A stretch of 64,000 nucleotides of DNA from Hoeflea algicola. Its GTDB lineage: Bacteria > Pseudomonadota > Alphaproteobacteria > Rhizobiales > Rhizobiaceae. Each line of letters opens with the position of its first letter. The stretch's first letter is position 1. This document shows, piece after piece, positions 42,892 through 51,222 of the stretch. A model generated the notes under the pieces. That model saw only the letters and a program-made list of their open reading frames with translations. It did not search any database and was not told the DNA's origin. The DNA is taken from contig NZ_JAOVZR010000001.1 in the NCBI RefSeq assembly GCF_026619415.1, positions 4,572,501 to 4,636,500 of the forward strand, given 5' to 3'. Both the position numbers and the translations under genes were made by a program.

Positions 42892-43872
42892 TTATTCGAA
42901 TATCTTGGTCGCCGCATCGAGTGTTGATTGCGGCACCGTCAATCCCATCTTCTCGGCCGAAGATTTGTTGATGAGGGTTTCGAACTTGTCATTGAGATCC
43001 TTGGCAATGACGGCATCGATGGTCCCCACCGGTTTGCCGTCGAGAACGTCGGCAACCATATCTCCGGCAAGCCGGCCAACCGCATAATAGTTGAGCCCGA
43101 CCGAAGCCGCAGCGCCGCGCTCCACTCCGCTGGTTTCGCCTGAAAAGATCGGCATTTTCACGTCCCAGCCGATCTTCACGATGGCTTCCATCGCCGCGAC
43201 CACTGTGGTGTCGTCAGGCACATAGACGGCATCGACCTTGCCGATCAGTTTCTTGGTCGCCAGGATTACCTCGTTGGTCGTCGGCGCGGCCGATTCCACA
43301 ACGGTCAAATTGCGTTTCTCAGCTTCTTCTTTGAGGACAGCGAGCGCGGCCAAGGCATTGTCGAGGCCGGGATTGTAGACAAAGCCGACCGTCTTCATGT
43401 CGGGCAGGAATTCGAGCATTAGATTGAGTTGCTGACCGATCGGGGCGGCATCGGAGACACCGGTGACATTGGCTCCGGGCTGTTCATAGCGTTCGATCAG
43501 TTTGGCTTTCAGCGGGTCGGTGACCATGACGAAAACAATCGGGATGTCCTTGGTCGAGGCAACCATGGCCTGCGCGGTCGGGGTGGTGATCGGCACGATC
43601 ACGTCCGGCGCGTTGCCGACGAATTTCTTGGCGATCTGCTGCTGCGTCGGCATGCTGCCATTGGCGTTCTGATATTCGATCTGGAGTGTTTCTCCCTCGA
43701 TATATCCGCGGTCGGCAAGGGCATCGATGATGCCTTGTTTGCCGTCCATCAGTGATGGCACTTCGACGATTGTCGAAATCGCGATGGTTTTCATATCGGC
43801 CGCGTGGGCAACCGGCGCTGCAGCCGTTGCGAGTGCAAGCATGCCAGCACGAATGAGAGTTGCGACTTTCAT
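42892..43872 (-). CDS. ABC transporter substrate-binding protein (ABC_sub_bind, DUF534)
   Basis: 326 residues with a Sec signal peptide (hydrophobic AGMLALATAAAPVAHAAD, cleavage after AHA). The fold is the type I binding protein DUF534: ISTIVEVPSLMDGKQGIIDA, VIVPITTPTAQAMVASTKDI, VFVMVTDPLKAKLIERYEQP, NLMLEFLPDMKTVGFVYNPG and FSGETSGVERGAAASVGLNY, the last being the characteristic loop. It starts the importer operon, divergent from a MarR gene across 212 bases. The MarR protein may regulate it. Confidence 0.92.
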   Translation of the reverse strand: MKVATLIRAGMLALATAAAPVAHAADMKTIAISTIVEVPSLMDGKQGIIDALADRGYIEGETLQIEYQNANGSMPTQQQIAKKFVGNAPDVIVPITTPTAQAMVASTKDIPIVFVMVTDPLKAKLIERYEQPGANVTGVSDAAPIGQQLNLMLEFLPDMKTVGFVYNPGLDNALAALAVLKEEAEKRNLTVVESAAPTTNEVILATKKLIGKVDAVYVPDDTTVVAAMEAIVKIGWDVKMPIFSGETSGVERGAAASVGLNYYAVGRLAGDMVADVLDGKPVGTIDAVIAKDLNDKFETLINKSSAEKMGLTVPQSTLDAATKIFE

Positions 43873-44066
43873 GTTATCCTCCGAATGTTTGGCGGACCTG
43901 CAGTCCGACCGTTTTCTCAGTGGTTCCCTTGACTTCGGCGCCCAGCTTTTCAGGAGCTTGCTGTCCCAAGTCGCAATCCTGAGATTGCCTTGACCCTTGA
44001 TTGGCTTTGTTGAAGCGAATTTGCCTCGCCGCCAATTCTTCGTTATCAGACATATGAAACGAGATA

Positions 44067-44081
44067 ATTGACAATGTCAAT
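44067..44081. promoter_or_regulatory. Perfect palindrome ATTGACAATGTCAAT, candidate MarR operator
   Basis: A 7-1-7 perfect palindrome (ATTGACA-A-TGTCAAT) ends three bases before the MarR start codon at 44085. Symmetric sites of this size are typical MarR-family operators, and the position would block the regulator's own transcription or translation and could affect the divergent importer. Confidence 0.6.
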
Positions 44082-44084
44082 CAC

Positions 44085-44540
44085 ATGACCGACGAACATG
44101 ACTATCAGCTGCGTGGGGGCCTGGGTTTCAGGTTTACCCGTACCTCACGGCTTATGGAGCAGCATTACGAACGGCTTCTGGGTGAACTGGGGCTGTCGCG
44201 CATCATGTGGTGCGTACTGGTGATGCGTGGCTTATATGGAATCCAGAGCCCGTCGGCGATGGCCGACTATCTGGGCGTGGACCGGGCTGTGATCTCGCGC
44301 GTCCTTGGTTCGATGGACCGTAAAGGCATGATTTCACGCATCCCTCTGGATGGTGACAAGCGGGGTCGGGACGTCCATCTCACCGACCTTGGCAAGCAGA
44401 AGCTTGACGCATTTTTGCCGCGTGCAATGGAGACGGCCAACTATTTCCGAAGCAAGCTTACAGAGGATGAGTTTCAACAACTCAACGTGATACTGGACAA
44501 GATGATGGAAGGCGAAGACGGCGCGCTGCCAAGCCTCTGA
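44085..44540 (+). CDS. MarR-family transcriptional regulator
   Basis: 151 residues with the winged helix-turn-helix of MarR proteins: RLMEQHYERLLGELGLSRIM (dimer and first helix), SPSAMADYLGVDRAVISRVL (recognition helix about 63-82), MDRKGMISRIPLDGDKRGRD (wing) and VHLTDLGKQKLDAFL. There is no Shine-Dalgarno sequence because the palindrome sits there, so the mRNA may be leaderless or the start slightly different. It probably represses itself and the divergent importer genes; the ligand is unknown. Confidence 0.88.
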   Translation: MTDEHDYQLRGGLGFRFTRTSRLMEQHYERLLGELGLSRIMWCVLVMRGLYGIQSPSAMADYLGVDRAVISRVLGSMDRKGMISRIPLDGDKRGRDVHLTDLGKQKLDAFLPRAMETANYFRSKLTEDEFQQLNVILDKMMEGEDGALPSL

Positions 44541-44582
44541 CCGGGCTCAAGTTCCTGGTCGCACTGCGGCGACAAGGAGAGC

Positions 44583-45761
44583 TCAGCCTCCGTCGAAAAG
44601 GCTCGCTGCGTCGGGTGTGTACTGGGCGACCCGGTCAGGATCGAGTGTAACGCCCAGACCCGGCAGATCCGGAATGGTGAGCATGCCGTCTGCATCGAGG
44701 CTGAAGGGCTTCGCCATGATGTTGTCGACATAGGCGCTGCCGCCGATATATTCGACCAGATCGACATTGGGTAGCGCCGCGGCCAATTGCAGATCCGCAG
44801 CCAGACCTAGTGCCGTATTCCATCCATGGCCGACATAGCGGACGCCAAAATCTTCGGCCAGCCGGGCAATGCGCCGCTGCTCGCTGAGCCCGCCGACCTT
44901 GGTTACATCCGGCTGGACGATATCGAAGGCGCCCTGGGTGAGGAACGGAATGTAGGCCTGGCGTCGTGTCAGCACCTCGCCGCCAGCAATAGGCAGTTTG
45001 CTCTGGTTGCGAAGCACCACAAAATCATCGATGGCGTCGGGTTTGAGCGGCTCCTCGAACCAGTAGACATCATGGTCGGCCAGCATGTCAGCCGTTCGCA
45101 ACGCCCATTTCAGCCCGTTGGGCCAGAATGCGTCGCTGCCACCGGCATCAACCATCAGCTTGCCACCTTCGGGAAGCGCGCGCCTGGCGGCGTCGACAAT
45201 GGCCTCGTCGAGTTTGAAGTCATCGCGGCGGCCAAACGGGCCCCAACCGATCTTGAAGGCTTTGAAGCCCTGATCCCTGAAACTGATGATCTCGTCGCCC
45301 ATGGCCGATGGCTCGGTCATCAGCAAAGAACAGTAGGGAGTCACGCGGTCGGTGTAGCGGCCGCCGGCTAGCCGTCCGATCGAAAGCCCGGTAACCTTGC
45401 CCAGAATGTCCCACAGGGCAATGTCGATACCGCTTATGGCGTGGGTCAGGCTGCCGCCACGCCCCATCCAGAATGTGTTCTGGTGCAGCTTCTCGCTGAC
45501 CCGCTCCGGCTCGAGTGCGTTTTCACCCAGCAGCAGCGGTTCAAGCACCTTCGCCGCAGCTTCCACCAGCCTTCCATCGGTGAACGCGCTACCAAATCCG
45601 GTTATCCCGGCATCGGTGTGAACAGCGATCAGAGCATGGATTGAATCATCGGCCTTGATCTCGTTCGACCAGCCGCCAGGAGGACTTTCGCCCAGAAGTG
45701 GCGCCACGACAATGCGGGTAATTCGAACCGGTGCGGTGGTCTTTTTCGCTGGCGCGTGCAT
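44583..45761 (-). CDS. Enolase-superfamily (mandelate racemase/muconate-lactonizing type) dehydratase
   Basis: 392 residues. Capping domain up to about 130, then the barrel: KAFKIGWGPFGRRDDFKLDE with the basic pair, LMVDAGGSDAFWPNG and WFEEPLKPDAIDDF and PIAGGEVLTRRQAYIP giving the Asp-Glu-Glu metal ligands, IVQPDVTKVGGLSEQRR with Asp, and YVGHGWNTALGLAADLQ with the catalytic His of the mandelate-racemase subgroup. Members racemise, dehydrate or epimerise acid sugars or related carboxylates. ATG 45761 with GGAGAGG was chosen; the same frame runs far upstream antisense to the next gene but that part is non-coding. It diverges from the deacylase gene across a 96-base region holding a shared operator. 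Confidence 0.85.
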   Translation of the reverse strand: MHAPAKKTTAPVRITRIVVAPLLGESPPGGWSNEIKADDSIHALIAVHTDAGITGFGSAFTDGRLVEAAAKVLEPLLLGENALEPERVSEKLHQNTFWMGRGGSLTHAISGIDIALWDILGKVTGLSIGRLAGGRYTDRVTPYCSLLMTEPSAMGDEIISFRDQGFKAFKIGWGPFGRRDDFKLDEAIVDAARRALPEGGKLMVDAGGSDAFWPNGLKWALRTADMLADHDVYWFEEPLKPDAIDDFVVLRNQSKLPIAGGEVLTRRQAYIPFLTQGAFDIVQPDVTKVGGLSEQRRIARLAEDFGVRYVGHGWNTALGLAADLQLAAALPNVDLVEYIGGSAYVDNIMAKPFSLDADGMLTIPDLPGLGVTLDPDRVAQYTPDAASLFDGG

Positions 45762-45793
45762 GCAATCCTCTCCTGCGGCGCTGGGCCTGAAAC

Positions 45794-45823
45794 TTGTTGA
45801 CTTCGACCGATATAGTATACAAT
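45794..45823 (+). promoter_or_regulatory. Divergent promoter with GTATAC-type operator (site 1)
   Basis: Reading toward the deacylase gene, TTGTTG (45794-45799) and TACAAT (45818-45823) form a -35/-10 pair with an 18-base spacer. Overlapping the -10 is TATAGTATACAAT (45811-45823), the exact reverse complement of the 13-mer ATTGTATACTATA found at 54596-54608. A further half-site ATACAAT-like stretch follows to 45832. This is the first of three related sites in the sulfatase region and probably binds the FadR-type GntR regulator encoded at 56189-56926. Confidence 0.6.
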
Positions 45824-45857
45824 CATACAATTCAAGCACAGTCTTGGAGGAAACCTT

Positions 45858-46892
45858 TTGACCACGTCTGCTGAGAAAAGCCGGATCGCCGGTGAAATCG
45901 ATTTTGAGAAAAATGGCCGTCAGGCAGGATATCTGCGGGCGCCATTGTCCCGAAACACCTCGGGGTGGGGCATCGTCGAAATCCCGATCATTGTCGTCAA
46001 GAATGGCACTGGCCCGACGGTGTTGTTCACAGGCGCGGTCCACGGTGACGAGTATGAGGGGCCGATTGCCATCTCGCGACTCGCGCAGACGCTCGATCCC
46101 GCCAAAGTGCAGGGTCGGGTGATCATGATGCCGGCGGTTAACGTGCCGGCAGTCCATAGCAATACCCGCCTTTCGCCGATCGATAATCGCGACATGAACC
46201 GCTGTTTCCCGGGCAATCCGAAGGGCACCTTCAGCGAGATGTTGGCGCATTATCTCGACAGTGTCATTCTGCCGATGGCCGATGTTTCGGTGGACATGCA
46301 CACGGCCGGCCATTCCGGCGATTCGGCACCGTCCACCAATATGCATGATGTTGGCGACGCCGCGATGATGAAGCGCACCATGGACGCAGCCGCCGCATTC
46401 GGCGCGCCCTATAATGTTGTCTTCAGTGGAGTGGACGAGGGGGCGACGTTTACATCCTGTGTCGAGCGCCGTGGCATCATTTCGCTCGGCACGGAGCTTG
46501 GGGGCTGGGGCAGGGTGAGTGTTGACGGAGTGCGCATCGGTCGCCGCGGTATCGACAACATCCTCAAGCATTTCAACGTGATTGAGGGCAAGCCGGAAAC
46601 CGCACAGGCCGATGGCAGCACGGCAACCCGGCACATGATGGTCGCTGCCCGTGAACTCTACACGTTCGCGCCGTCCATCGGCACCTTCGAGCCTTGCAAT
46701 GTCGTTGGTGACACCGTCAAGGCTGGTCAACCATCGGGCTATCTCCATTTCGTCGAGGATGTTGACCGTGAGCCGATTGAGTTGCGTTACAATCACGACG
46801 GCGTGCTGTGGATGTCGGCCGGCCCGGGCCGGGTTGGGCGTGGCGATACTGTCGCGGTGGTGATGACCGACTATGTCGCAGCCTCGGATTAA
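45858..46892 (+). CDS. Succinylglutamate desuccinylase/aspartoacylase-family deacylase (DoeB-like)
   Basis: 344 residues, start TTG 45858 with GGAGG eight bases upstream. Zinc-site motifs of the M14-like aspartoacylase family are clear: FTGAVHGDEYEGPIAISRLA (HxxE), the substrate Arg region NTRLSPIDNRDMNRCFPGNP, and VDMHTAGHSGDSAPS with the third His; ISLGTELGGWGRVSVDGVR supplies the catalytic Glu. Related DoeB removes an acetyl group from N-acetyl-diaminobutyrate in ectoine breakdown. No other ectoine gene is present, so a different N-acyl or amide substrate is likely. First gene of a unit with the M81 protein and the first sulfatase. Confidence 0.85.
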   Translation: MTTSAEKSRIAGEIDFEKNGRQAGYLRAPLSRNTSGWGIVEIPIIVVKNGTGPTVLFTGAVHGDEYEGPIAISRLAQTLDPAKVQGRVIMMPAVNVPAVHSNTRLSPIDNRDMNRCFPGNPKGTFSEMLAHYLDSVILPMADVSVDMHTAGHSGDSAPSTNMHDVGDAAMMKRTMDAAAAFGAPYNVVFSGVDEGATFTSCVERRGIISLGTELGGWGRVSVDGVRIGRRGIDNILKHFNVIEGKPETAQADGSTATRHMMVAARELYTFAPSIGTFEPCNVVGDTVKAGQPSGYLHFVEDVDREPIELRYNHDGVLWMSAGPGRVGRGDTVAVVMTDYVAASD

Positions 46893-46949
46893 CGCGGAGG
46901 GCGGCAACCCTGTCGCCTTGTTCCAATGATGTCTCAGGAAACTTGACGC

Positions 46950-48449
46950 ATGGCCAAAATCTTGATCCTCGATTGCAAGCAGGAAGTATCCTCCTTCAAT
47001 CCGCTGCTTTCGGAATATGAGAACTTCCACATTGCCCACGGCGACGCGCTGTACAGCCATCGGGGGCTTAACACCGAGCTTGGCGGCGCCTTTTCGGTGT
47101 TTGATCAACATCCCGATATTGCCGTTGTTCCGACCATCGCCGCAAGGGCCGGCAGTGCCGGGTTAGTGTCGGCGGAAGGATGGTCGAGGCTCTCAGCTGA
47201 AATTCTCGACGCGGTGCGCGCGGGAGCGGACCGGATCGACGGCGTCTATGCTTCGATGCATGGCGCCATGGGCGCTGTCGGTGAACTCGATCCGGAAGGT
47301 TACCTGCTGGCGGAGGTTCGCAAGATTGTCGGCCCCGATGTGCCGATCGTGCTGTCGCTCGATCTGCACGGCATCCTCACCGAGCGGATGTTGCAGCAAA
47401 TTGACGGGCTGACGCTTTATCACACCTACCCGCACGTTGATTTCGGTGACACCGGCGCCCGCGCCGCGCGCCTGTTGCTTTCGGTCATGAACGGGGAGGT
47501 GAAGCCGGTGGCGGCCCGAGTGGTAGTCCCTGCGCTCGTGCGCGGCGACGAATTGATCACCGGTACCGGTTGTTATGGCGATCTCATTCGCGAATGCCAG
47601 CGGATCGAGCGCGACGGCTCCGCGCTTGCCGCAGGCATCATGATCGGCAACCCGTTCACCGATGTGCCGGAACTCTGCACCCAGGTAATCGTGCAAACCG
47701 ACGGGGACGTGGCCACGGCCGAGACCGAAGCCAAAAGGCTGGCCAATGAATTCTGGCCGCAACGCTTTCGCATGCAGGGCAAGCTGATCGCGCTCGACCG
47801 GGCGATTGCCCAGGCACGCACGATGACGGGGCCGGTGGTCTTCACCGATGCTGCCGACGCCACGTCCTCCGGGGCAACGGGCGATTCAAATGCGATCCTG
47901 GCGGCGCTGCGTTCTGCCGGCTATCCCGGCAGGGTACTGGCCCAGATCGTCGATCCGGCAGCGGCGGCAACTGCCCACAAGGCCGGCGTTGGCGCCACCA
48001 TCTCGGTAACGCTTGGCGGTGCGATTGATCCGGCGCGCTACAAGCCAATGGAAACCACCGCGCGGGTGGCCAGCCTGTCAGACGGCCAGTCGCGGCTGGA
48101 GACCATGAAAACCGAACTCGATGCCGGGCTCACGGCGGTTCTCGTGTTCGATAATTTTACCGTCGTGGTCATGAGCAAATCAGTCAGCCTGTTTGACCGT
48201 GCTATGTACTATTCGAGCGGATGCAACCCGGTTGATTTCGACCTGGTCGTGGTCAAGTCGCCGCACACCGAATTTCACATGTATGACGCCTGGGTCGAAA
48301 AGAATTTCAACATCGATGCGCCCGGCGCCACCTCGGCAGATCTGCCAAGCCTCGGCCACAGTATCTGCGCCCGGCCGATCTACCCGCTAGACCCCGATGT
48401 CGAGTTTCGCCCGAAAGCGACGATTTATACCGCCGCGACACAGCGGTAG
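46950..48449 (+). CDS. M81-family metallopeptidase (MlrC-like)
   Basis: 499 residues of the MlrC/M81 family: ILDCKQEVSSFNPLLSEYEN near the start, GVYASMHGAMGAVGELDPEG (metal His), VLSLDLHGILTERMLQQIDG (Asp and His), LYHTYPHVDFGDTGARAARL (second His pair), and FTDAADATSSGATGDSNAIL at the C-terminal domain border. MlrC cleaves small linear peptides in microcystin degradation; other members have unknown amide substrates and often sit with dipeptide-type transporters, as here. It starts 57 bases after the deacylase. Confidence 0.88.
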   Translation: MAKILILDCKQEVSSFNPLLSEYENFHIAHGDALYSHRGLNTELGGAFSVFDQHPDIAVVPTIAARAGSAGLVSAEGWSRLSAEILDAVRAGADRIDGVYASMHGAMGAVGELDPEGYLLAEVRKIVGPDVPIVLSLDLHGILTERMLQQIDGLTLYHTYPHVDFGDTGARAARLLLSVMNGEVKPVAARVVVPALVRGDELITGTGCYGDLIRECQRIERDGSALAAGIMIGNPFTDVPELCTQVIVQTDGDVATAETEAKRLANEFWPQRFRMQGKLIALDRAIAQARTMTGPVVFTDAADATSSGATGDSNAILAALRSAGYPGRVLAQIVDPAAAATAHKAGVGATISVTLGGAIDPARYKPMETTARVASLSDGQSRLETMKTELDAGLTAVLVFDNFTVVVMSKSVSLFDRAMYYSSGCNPVDFDLVVVKSPHTEFHMYDAWVEKNFNIDAPGATSADLPSLGHSICARPIYPLDPDVEFRPKATIYTAATQR

Positions 48450-48542
48450 CCGGAGAGCGTGACGGCACCGCTGAAATCTGCATCGGCGTGCAGGTGCTTT
48501 ACAGATCACTGAGCATCGATTGAGTGCAAGCAGGAGGGTGGC

Positions 48543-50057
48543 ATGAGCAGACGTCCCAATATCCTCTTCATCCTGTCGGACCAGCATTCTCAGAAGATCG
48601 CCGGTTGCTATGGTGACGCGCTGTCGCCAACGCCGAATATCGATCGTATCGCCGCGCGGGGCGTGACCTTCGACAACGCCTATTGCGCCTCGCCGATCTG
48701 CACCCCGAGCCGGATGTCGCTTTTGACCGGGCGCTGGCCGCACAAACAGAGCTGCTGGACGCTCGAAGACCAGCTTGCCTCCGATCTGCCGACCTACGCC
48801 CATGCGCTGGGGGCTGCGGGCTACAGCACCATTCTGGCCGGTCGGCTGCATTCGATCGGCCCGGATCAGCTTCATGGTTTTGACGAGCGTGTGAGCGGTG
48901 ATTGTTCGCCAAACTGGCTGGGCGCGGGGCGGCAGGATCTGGGCATGTTGGCGGGAACCCAGGGGCCATCGGCGCCCGGTCCCAGTGGCAGCGAAATCCC
49001 CGCCGTCAGTATCACTGCATCCGGGCGCGGCCAGTCGGGCTATGAGGTTGTCGATGACGTGACGATGGAAGCTGCCTGCGCAGAATTGGAAAGACTGGGC
49101 GCGGAACATGCGGCGGGGTCAACGCAGCCGTTCTGTATGAGCGTCGGTTTCCTGCTTCCGCATTGTCCATTTGTTGCCCGCAATGAAGATTTCGACTTGT
49201 TTGATGGCCGCGTCGGGCCGCCCGAAATCAAACGCCCGGCGCCGGAGAAGGAGCATCCATGGCTTGTCAGCTGGCGTCGTTACAGCGGCAGTGAAGCCGC
49301 AGGCATCGATGACATCATCCGGGCGCGGACCGCCTATTACGGGCTCGTCCACGCAATGGACCGGAAGATCGGGTATGTACTCGCCGTGCTTGAGGCCGCC
49401 GGGCTGGCTGACAATACGCTTGTGATTTATGCGTCCGATCATGGCGAACAGATCGGCGAGCGTGATCTGTGGTGGAAGAACACCTTCTACGAGGAATCGG
49501 TGAAAGTCCCGCTGGTCATGGCATGGCCGGGGCACGTGCCCACCGGTGTCCGCAATCAGCGTATCGTCAATCTCAATGATGTTGGCGCCACCATGATCGA
49601 GGCCGCCAGCGCACCCCCATTGCCGCGTTCTGATGCGCGCAGCCTGCTGGCAATCGCCGGCGATCCGGACGCGGAATGGACAGACGAAACCTTCAGCGAA
49701 TATGTAACCGACCTGTCGTCGCTGTGGACCGGCCCGGAGGCGACCTGCCAGCGCATGGTGCGAATGGGACGGTACAAATATGTCCATATCGACGGCTACC
49801 GGCCGCAACTTTTCGACCTGGAGAGCGATCCCGAAGAAGCCGTCGATCTGGGGGAAGCGCCTGCCTATGAGGAGGTGCGGCGGCGCTGCGCTGACCGCGT
49901 CCTCGACGGCTGGGATCCGCAGGCCATTCGCCGGGAAGTCGATTTGCGATGCGCCGAAAAGGCAGTGCTGCGCGCCTGGGGAGCGAACACGCAGCCGGTG
50001 AGCACCCACCAGGTTTCCATTACCGCCGACGACAGCTGGCTTGATTCTCAGCGGTAG
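48543..50057 (+). CDS. Sulfatase 1 (type I, formylglycine-dependent)
   Basis: 504 residues, cytoplasmic (no signal peptide). Metal and active-site motifs: NILFILSDQHSQKIAGCYGD, then CTPSRMSLLTGRWPHK with the cysteine (Cys53) that is converted to formylglycine, LAGRLHSIGPDQ, and YASDHGEQIGERDLWWKNTF with the Asp-His metal site. The pattern is close to choline-sulfatase-like enzymes, but the choline-specific C-terminal part is not obvious. CAGGAGGG precedes the ATG. Third gene of the deacylase unit; the maturation enzyme is encoded at 60625. Confidence 0.9.
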   Translation: MSRRPNILFILSDQHSQKIAGCYGDALSPTPNIDRIAARGVTFDNAYCASPICTPSRMSLLTGRWPHKQSCWTLEDQLASDLPTYAHALGAAGYSTILAGRLHSIGPDQLHGFDERVSGDCSPNWLGAGRQDLGMLAGTQGPSAPGPSGSEIPAVSITASGRGQSGYEVVDDVTMEAACAELERLGAEHAAGSTQPFCMSVGFLLPHCPFVARNEDFDLFDGRVGPPEIKRPAPEKEHPWLVSWRRYSGSEAAGIDDIIRARTAYYGLVHAMDRKIGYVLAVLEAAGLADNTLVIYASDHGEQIGERDLWWKNTFYEESVKVPLVMAWPGHVPTGVRNQRIVNLNDVGATMIEAASAPPLPRSDARSLLAIAGDPDAEWTDETFSEYVTDLSSLWTGPEATCQRMVRMGRYKYVHIDGYRPQLFDLESDPEEAVDLGEAPAYEEVRRRCADRVLDGWDPQAIRREVDLRCAEKAVLRAWGANTQPVSTHQVSITADDSWLDSQR

Positions 50058-50396
50058 CCTTCACATCTAGGTAGCGCACCGGTCCGCGGTTTCTCTGTCT
50101 TGACGAGGCTTCTCACATCGCCCGGACTCCGGGGCTTTGTGGAGCAACTGAGTGAACACTGGACGACATTGCCAGAATGGATGATAAGCCTAGTTGAACA
50201 ACCACAGTCGGTCGCATCATGCTCCTTTCAAGTGACATATCCCGGCAGCCTGCACTGTTTCCCCGGTTGATCGGAGACAGGGCAGACGATGTCCCTGGGT
50301 TGCCAGGCTTCTGAGCACTCGGCAACCCCGTTCGTTTCTTCGTCTTTAACCGGGAAACACGGCGGCCATTTGCTGGCCTGCCGACAGGACATTTTC
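50058..50396. other. Intergenic region with hairpin upstream of the spermidine-synthase-like gene
   Basis: This 339-base gap contains an 8-bp perfect hairpin, GGGTTGCC (50297-50304) with GGCAACCC (50321-50328) and a 16-base loop, followed by pyrimidine-rich sequence (TTCGTTTCTTCGTCTTT). It may be a leader structure or the terminator of the sulfatase unit. No gene, operator of the GTATAC type or repeat was seen. Confidence 0.4.
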
Positions 50397-51122
50397 ATGA
50401 CACTCTGGACCGAATTGGACCGCGCCACCACGGCGGCGGGCGACAGCATTGTGCTGCGACAGCGCAAAGACATCTACGAGATCCGCTTCAACGGATCGGA
50501 ACTGATGTCCAACATCAACCATCAATCCGAAGACACGCTGGCCGTGCGTAGCCTGCGGCTGAACGGGCACCCAGGGGCACGCGTACTGATTGGCGGGCTC
50601 GGGATGGGCTTTACCCTTCGCGTTGCGCTCGACATGTTGGATGAGAAATCACAGATTGTTGTCTGCGAACTGATCCCCGAGATTGCAACCTGGAACCGCG
50701 GAATATTGAGCAAGCTTGCCGGCCATCCGCTGCGCGACCCGCGTGTCGACCTGCGCATTGAAGATGTGATGGAGACGCTGGAAACCAGCCCGGGTGCATT
50801 CGACGTCATCCTGATGGATACCGATAACGGCCCCGATTTCACGGTTCGTCCCGACAACAACAGGCTTTACGAGGCCTATGGCCTAGACGTGGTGCGACAT
50901 GCGCTGCGGCCGGGCGGGATTGCCGCTTTCTGGTCCTCCGAAATCTCTCCGGAATTCGAACAGCGACTGACAACCCAACCATGGCAATGGCAGCGTGAGG
51001 ATATTCAGCTGTCGGGCATGCGTGCGGATGCCTTCCACCATATCTACCTCGTCAAGACACGGCACCAAAGAGTGCCTGCATCCACGTCACCATTGCCGGC
51101 AAACGCTGCCATGGCGGATTAG
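50397..51122 (+). CDS. Spermidine-synthase-like Rossmann methyltransferase-fold protein
   Basis: 241 residues. The nucleotide-binding segment VLIGGLGMGFTLRVALDML is followed by IVVCELIPEIATWNRGILSK, the acidic residue contacting the ribose, FDVILMDTDNGPDFTV in place of the spermidine-synthase active-site strand, and VVRHALRPGGIAAFWSSE. The size and order match spermidine-synthase-like proteins without the N-terminal beta domain; genuine aminopropyl transfer is uncertain. ATG 50397 (MTLWTELD) is preferred to an ATG at 50289 that lies inside the hairpin leader. Its link to the sulfatase genes is only positional. Confidence 0.75.
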   Translation: MTLWTELDRATTAAGDSIVLRQRKDIYEIRFNGSELMSNINHQSEDTLAVRSLRLNGHPGARVLIGGLGMGFTLRVALDMLDEKSQIVVCELIPEIATWNRGILSKLAGHPLRDPRVDLRIEDVMETLETSPGAFDVILMDTDNGPDFTVRPDNNRLYEAYGLDVVRHALRPGGIAAFWSSEISPEFEQRLTTQPWQWQREDIQLSGMRADAFHHIYLVKTRHQRVPASTSPLPANAAMAD

Positions 51123-51174
51123 GAGAGAAACCTCAATACAGTCTCGCCGTTACCGCGTGGAGTTCACAACGAAC

Positions 51175-51202
51175 AGGCTCCGGATCCGGGAATCCGGAGC
51201 CT
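51175..51202. terminator. Bidirectional terminator between convergent methyltransferase-like gene and sulfatase 2
   Basis: AGGCTCCGGAT (51175-51185) and ATCCGGAGCCT (51192-51202) form an 11-bp perfect stem with a six-base loop in the 100-base gap between two convergent genes, the best terminator-like element in the window. Confidence 0.8.
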
Positions 51203-51222
51203 CGTAGACCTTGAATTCAGAC

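Noticed and set aside
45762..47111. Upstream extension of the minus-strand frame of the enolase-superfamily gene, giving an 842-residue open frame
   Set aside because: The extra part is antisense to the deacylase and M81 genes, has no family-like sequence, and the true start at 45761 has a GGAGAGG site. High GC content creates such open antisense frames.
48450..48542. Search for a GTATAC operator before sulfatase 1
   Set aside because: None is present; the gene follows the M81 gene closely and is probably read from the 45794-45823 promoter.
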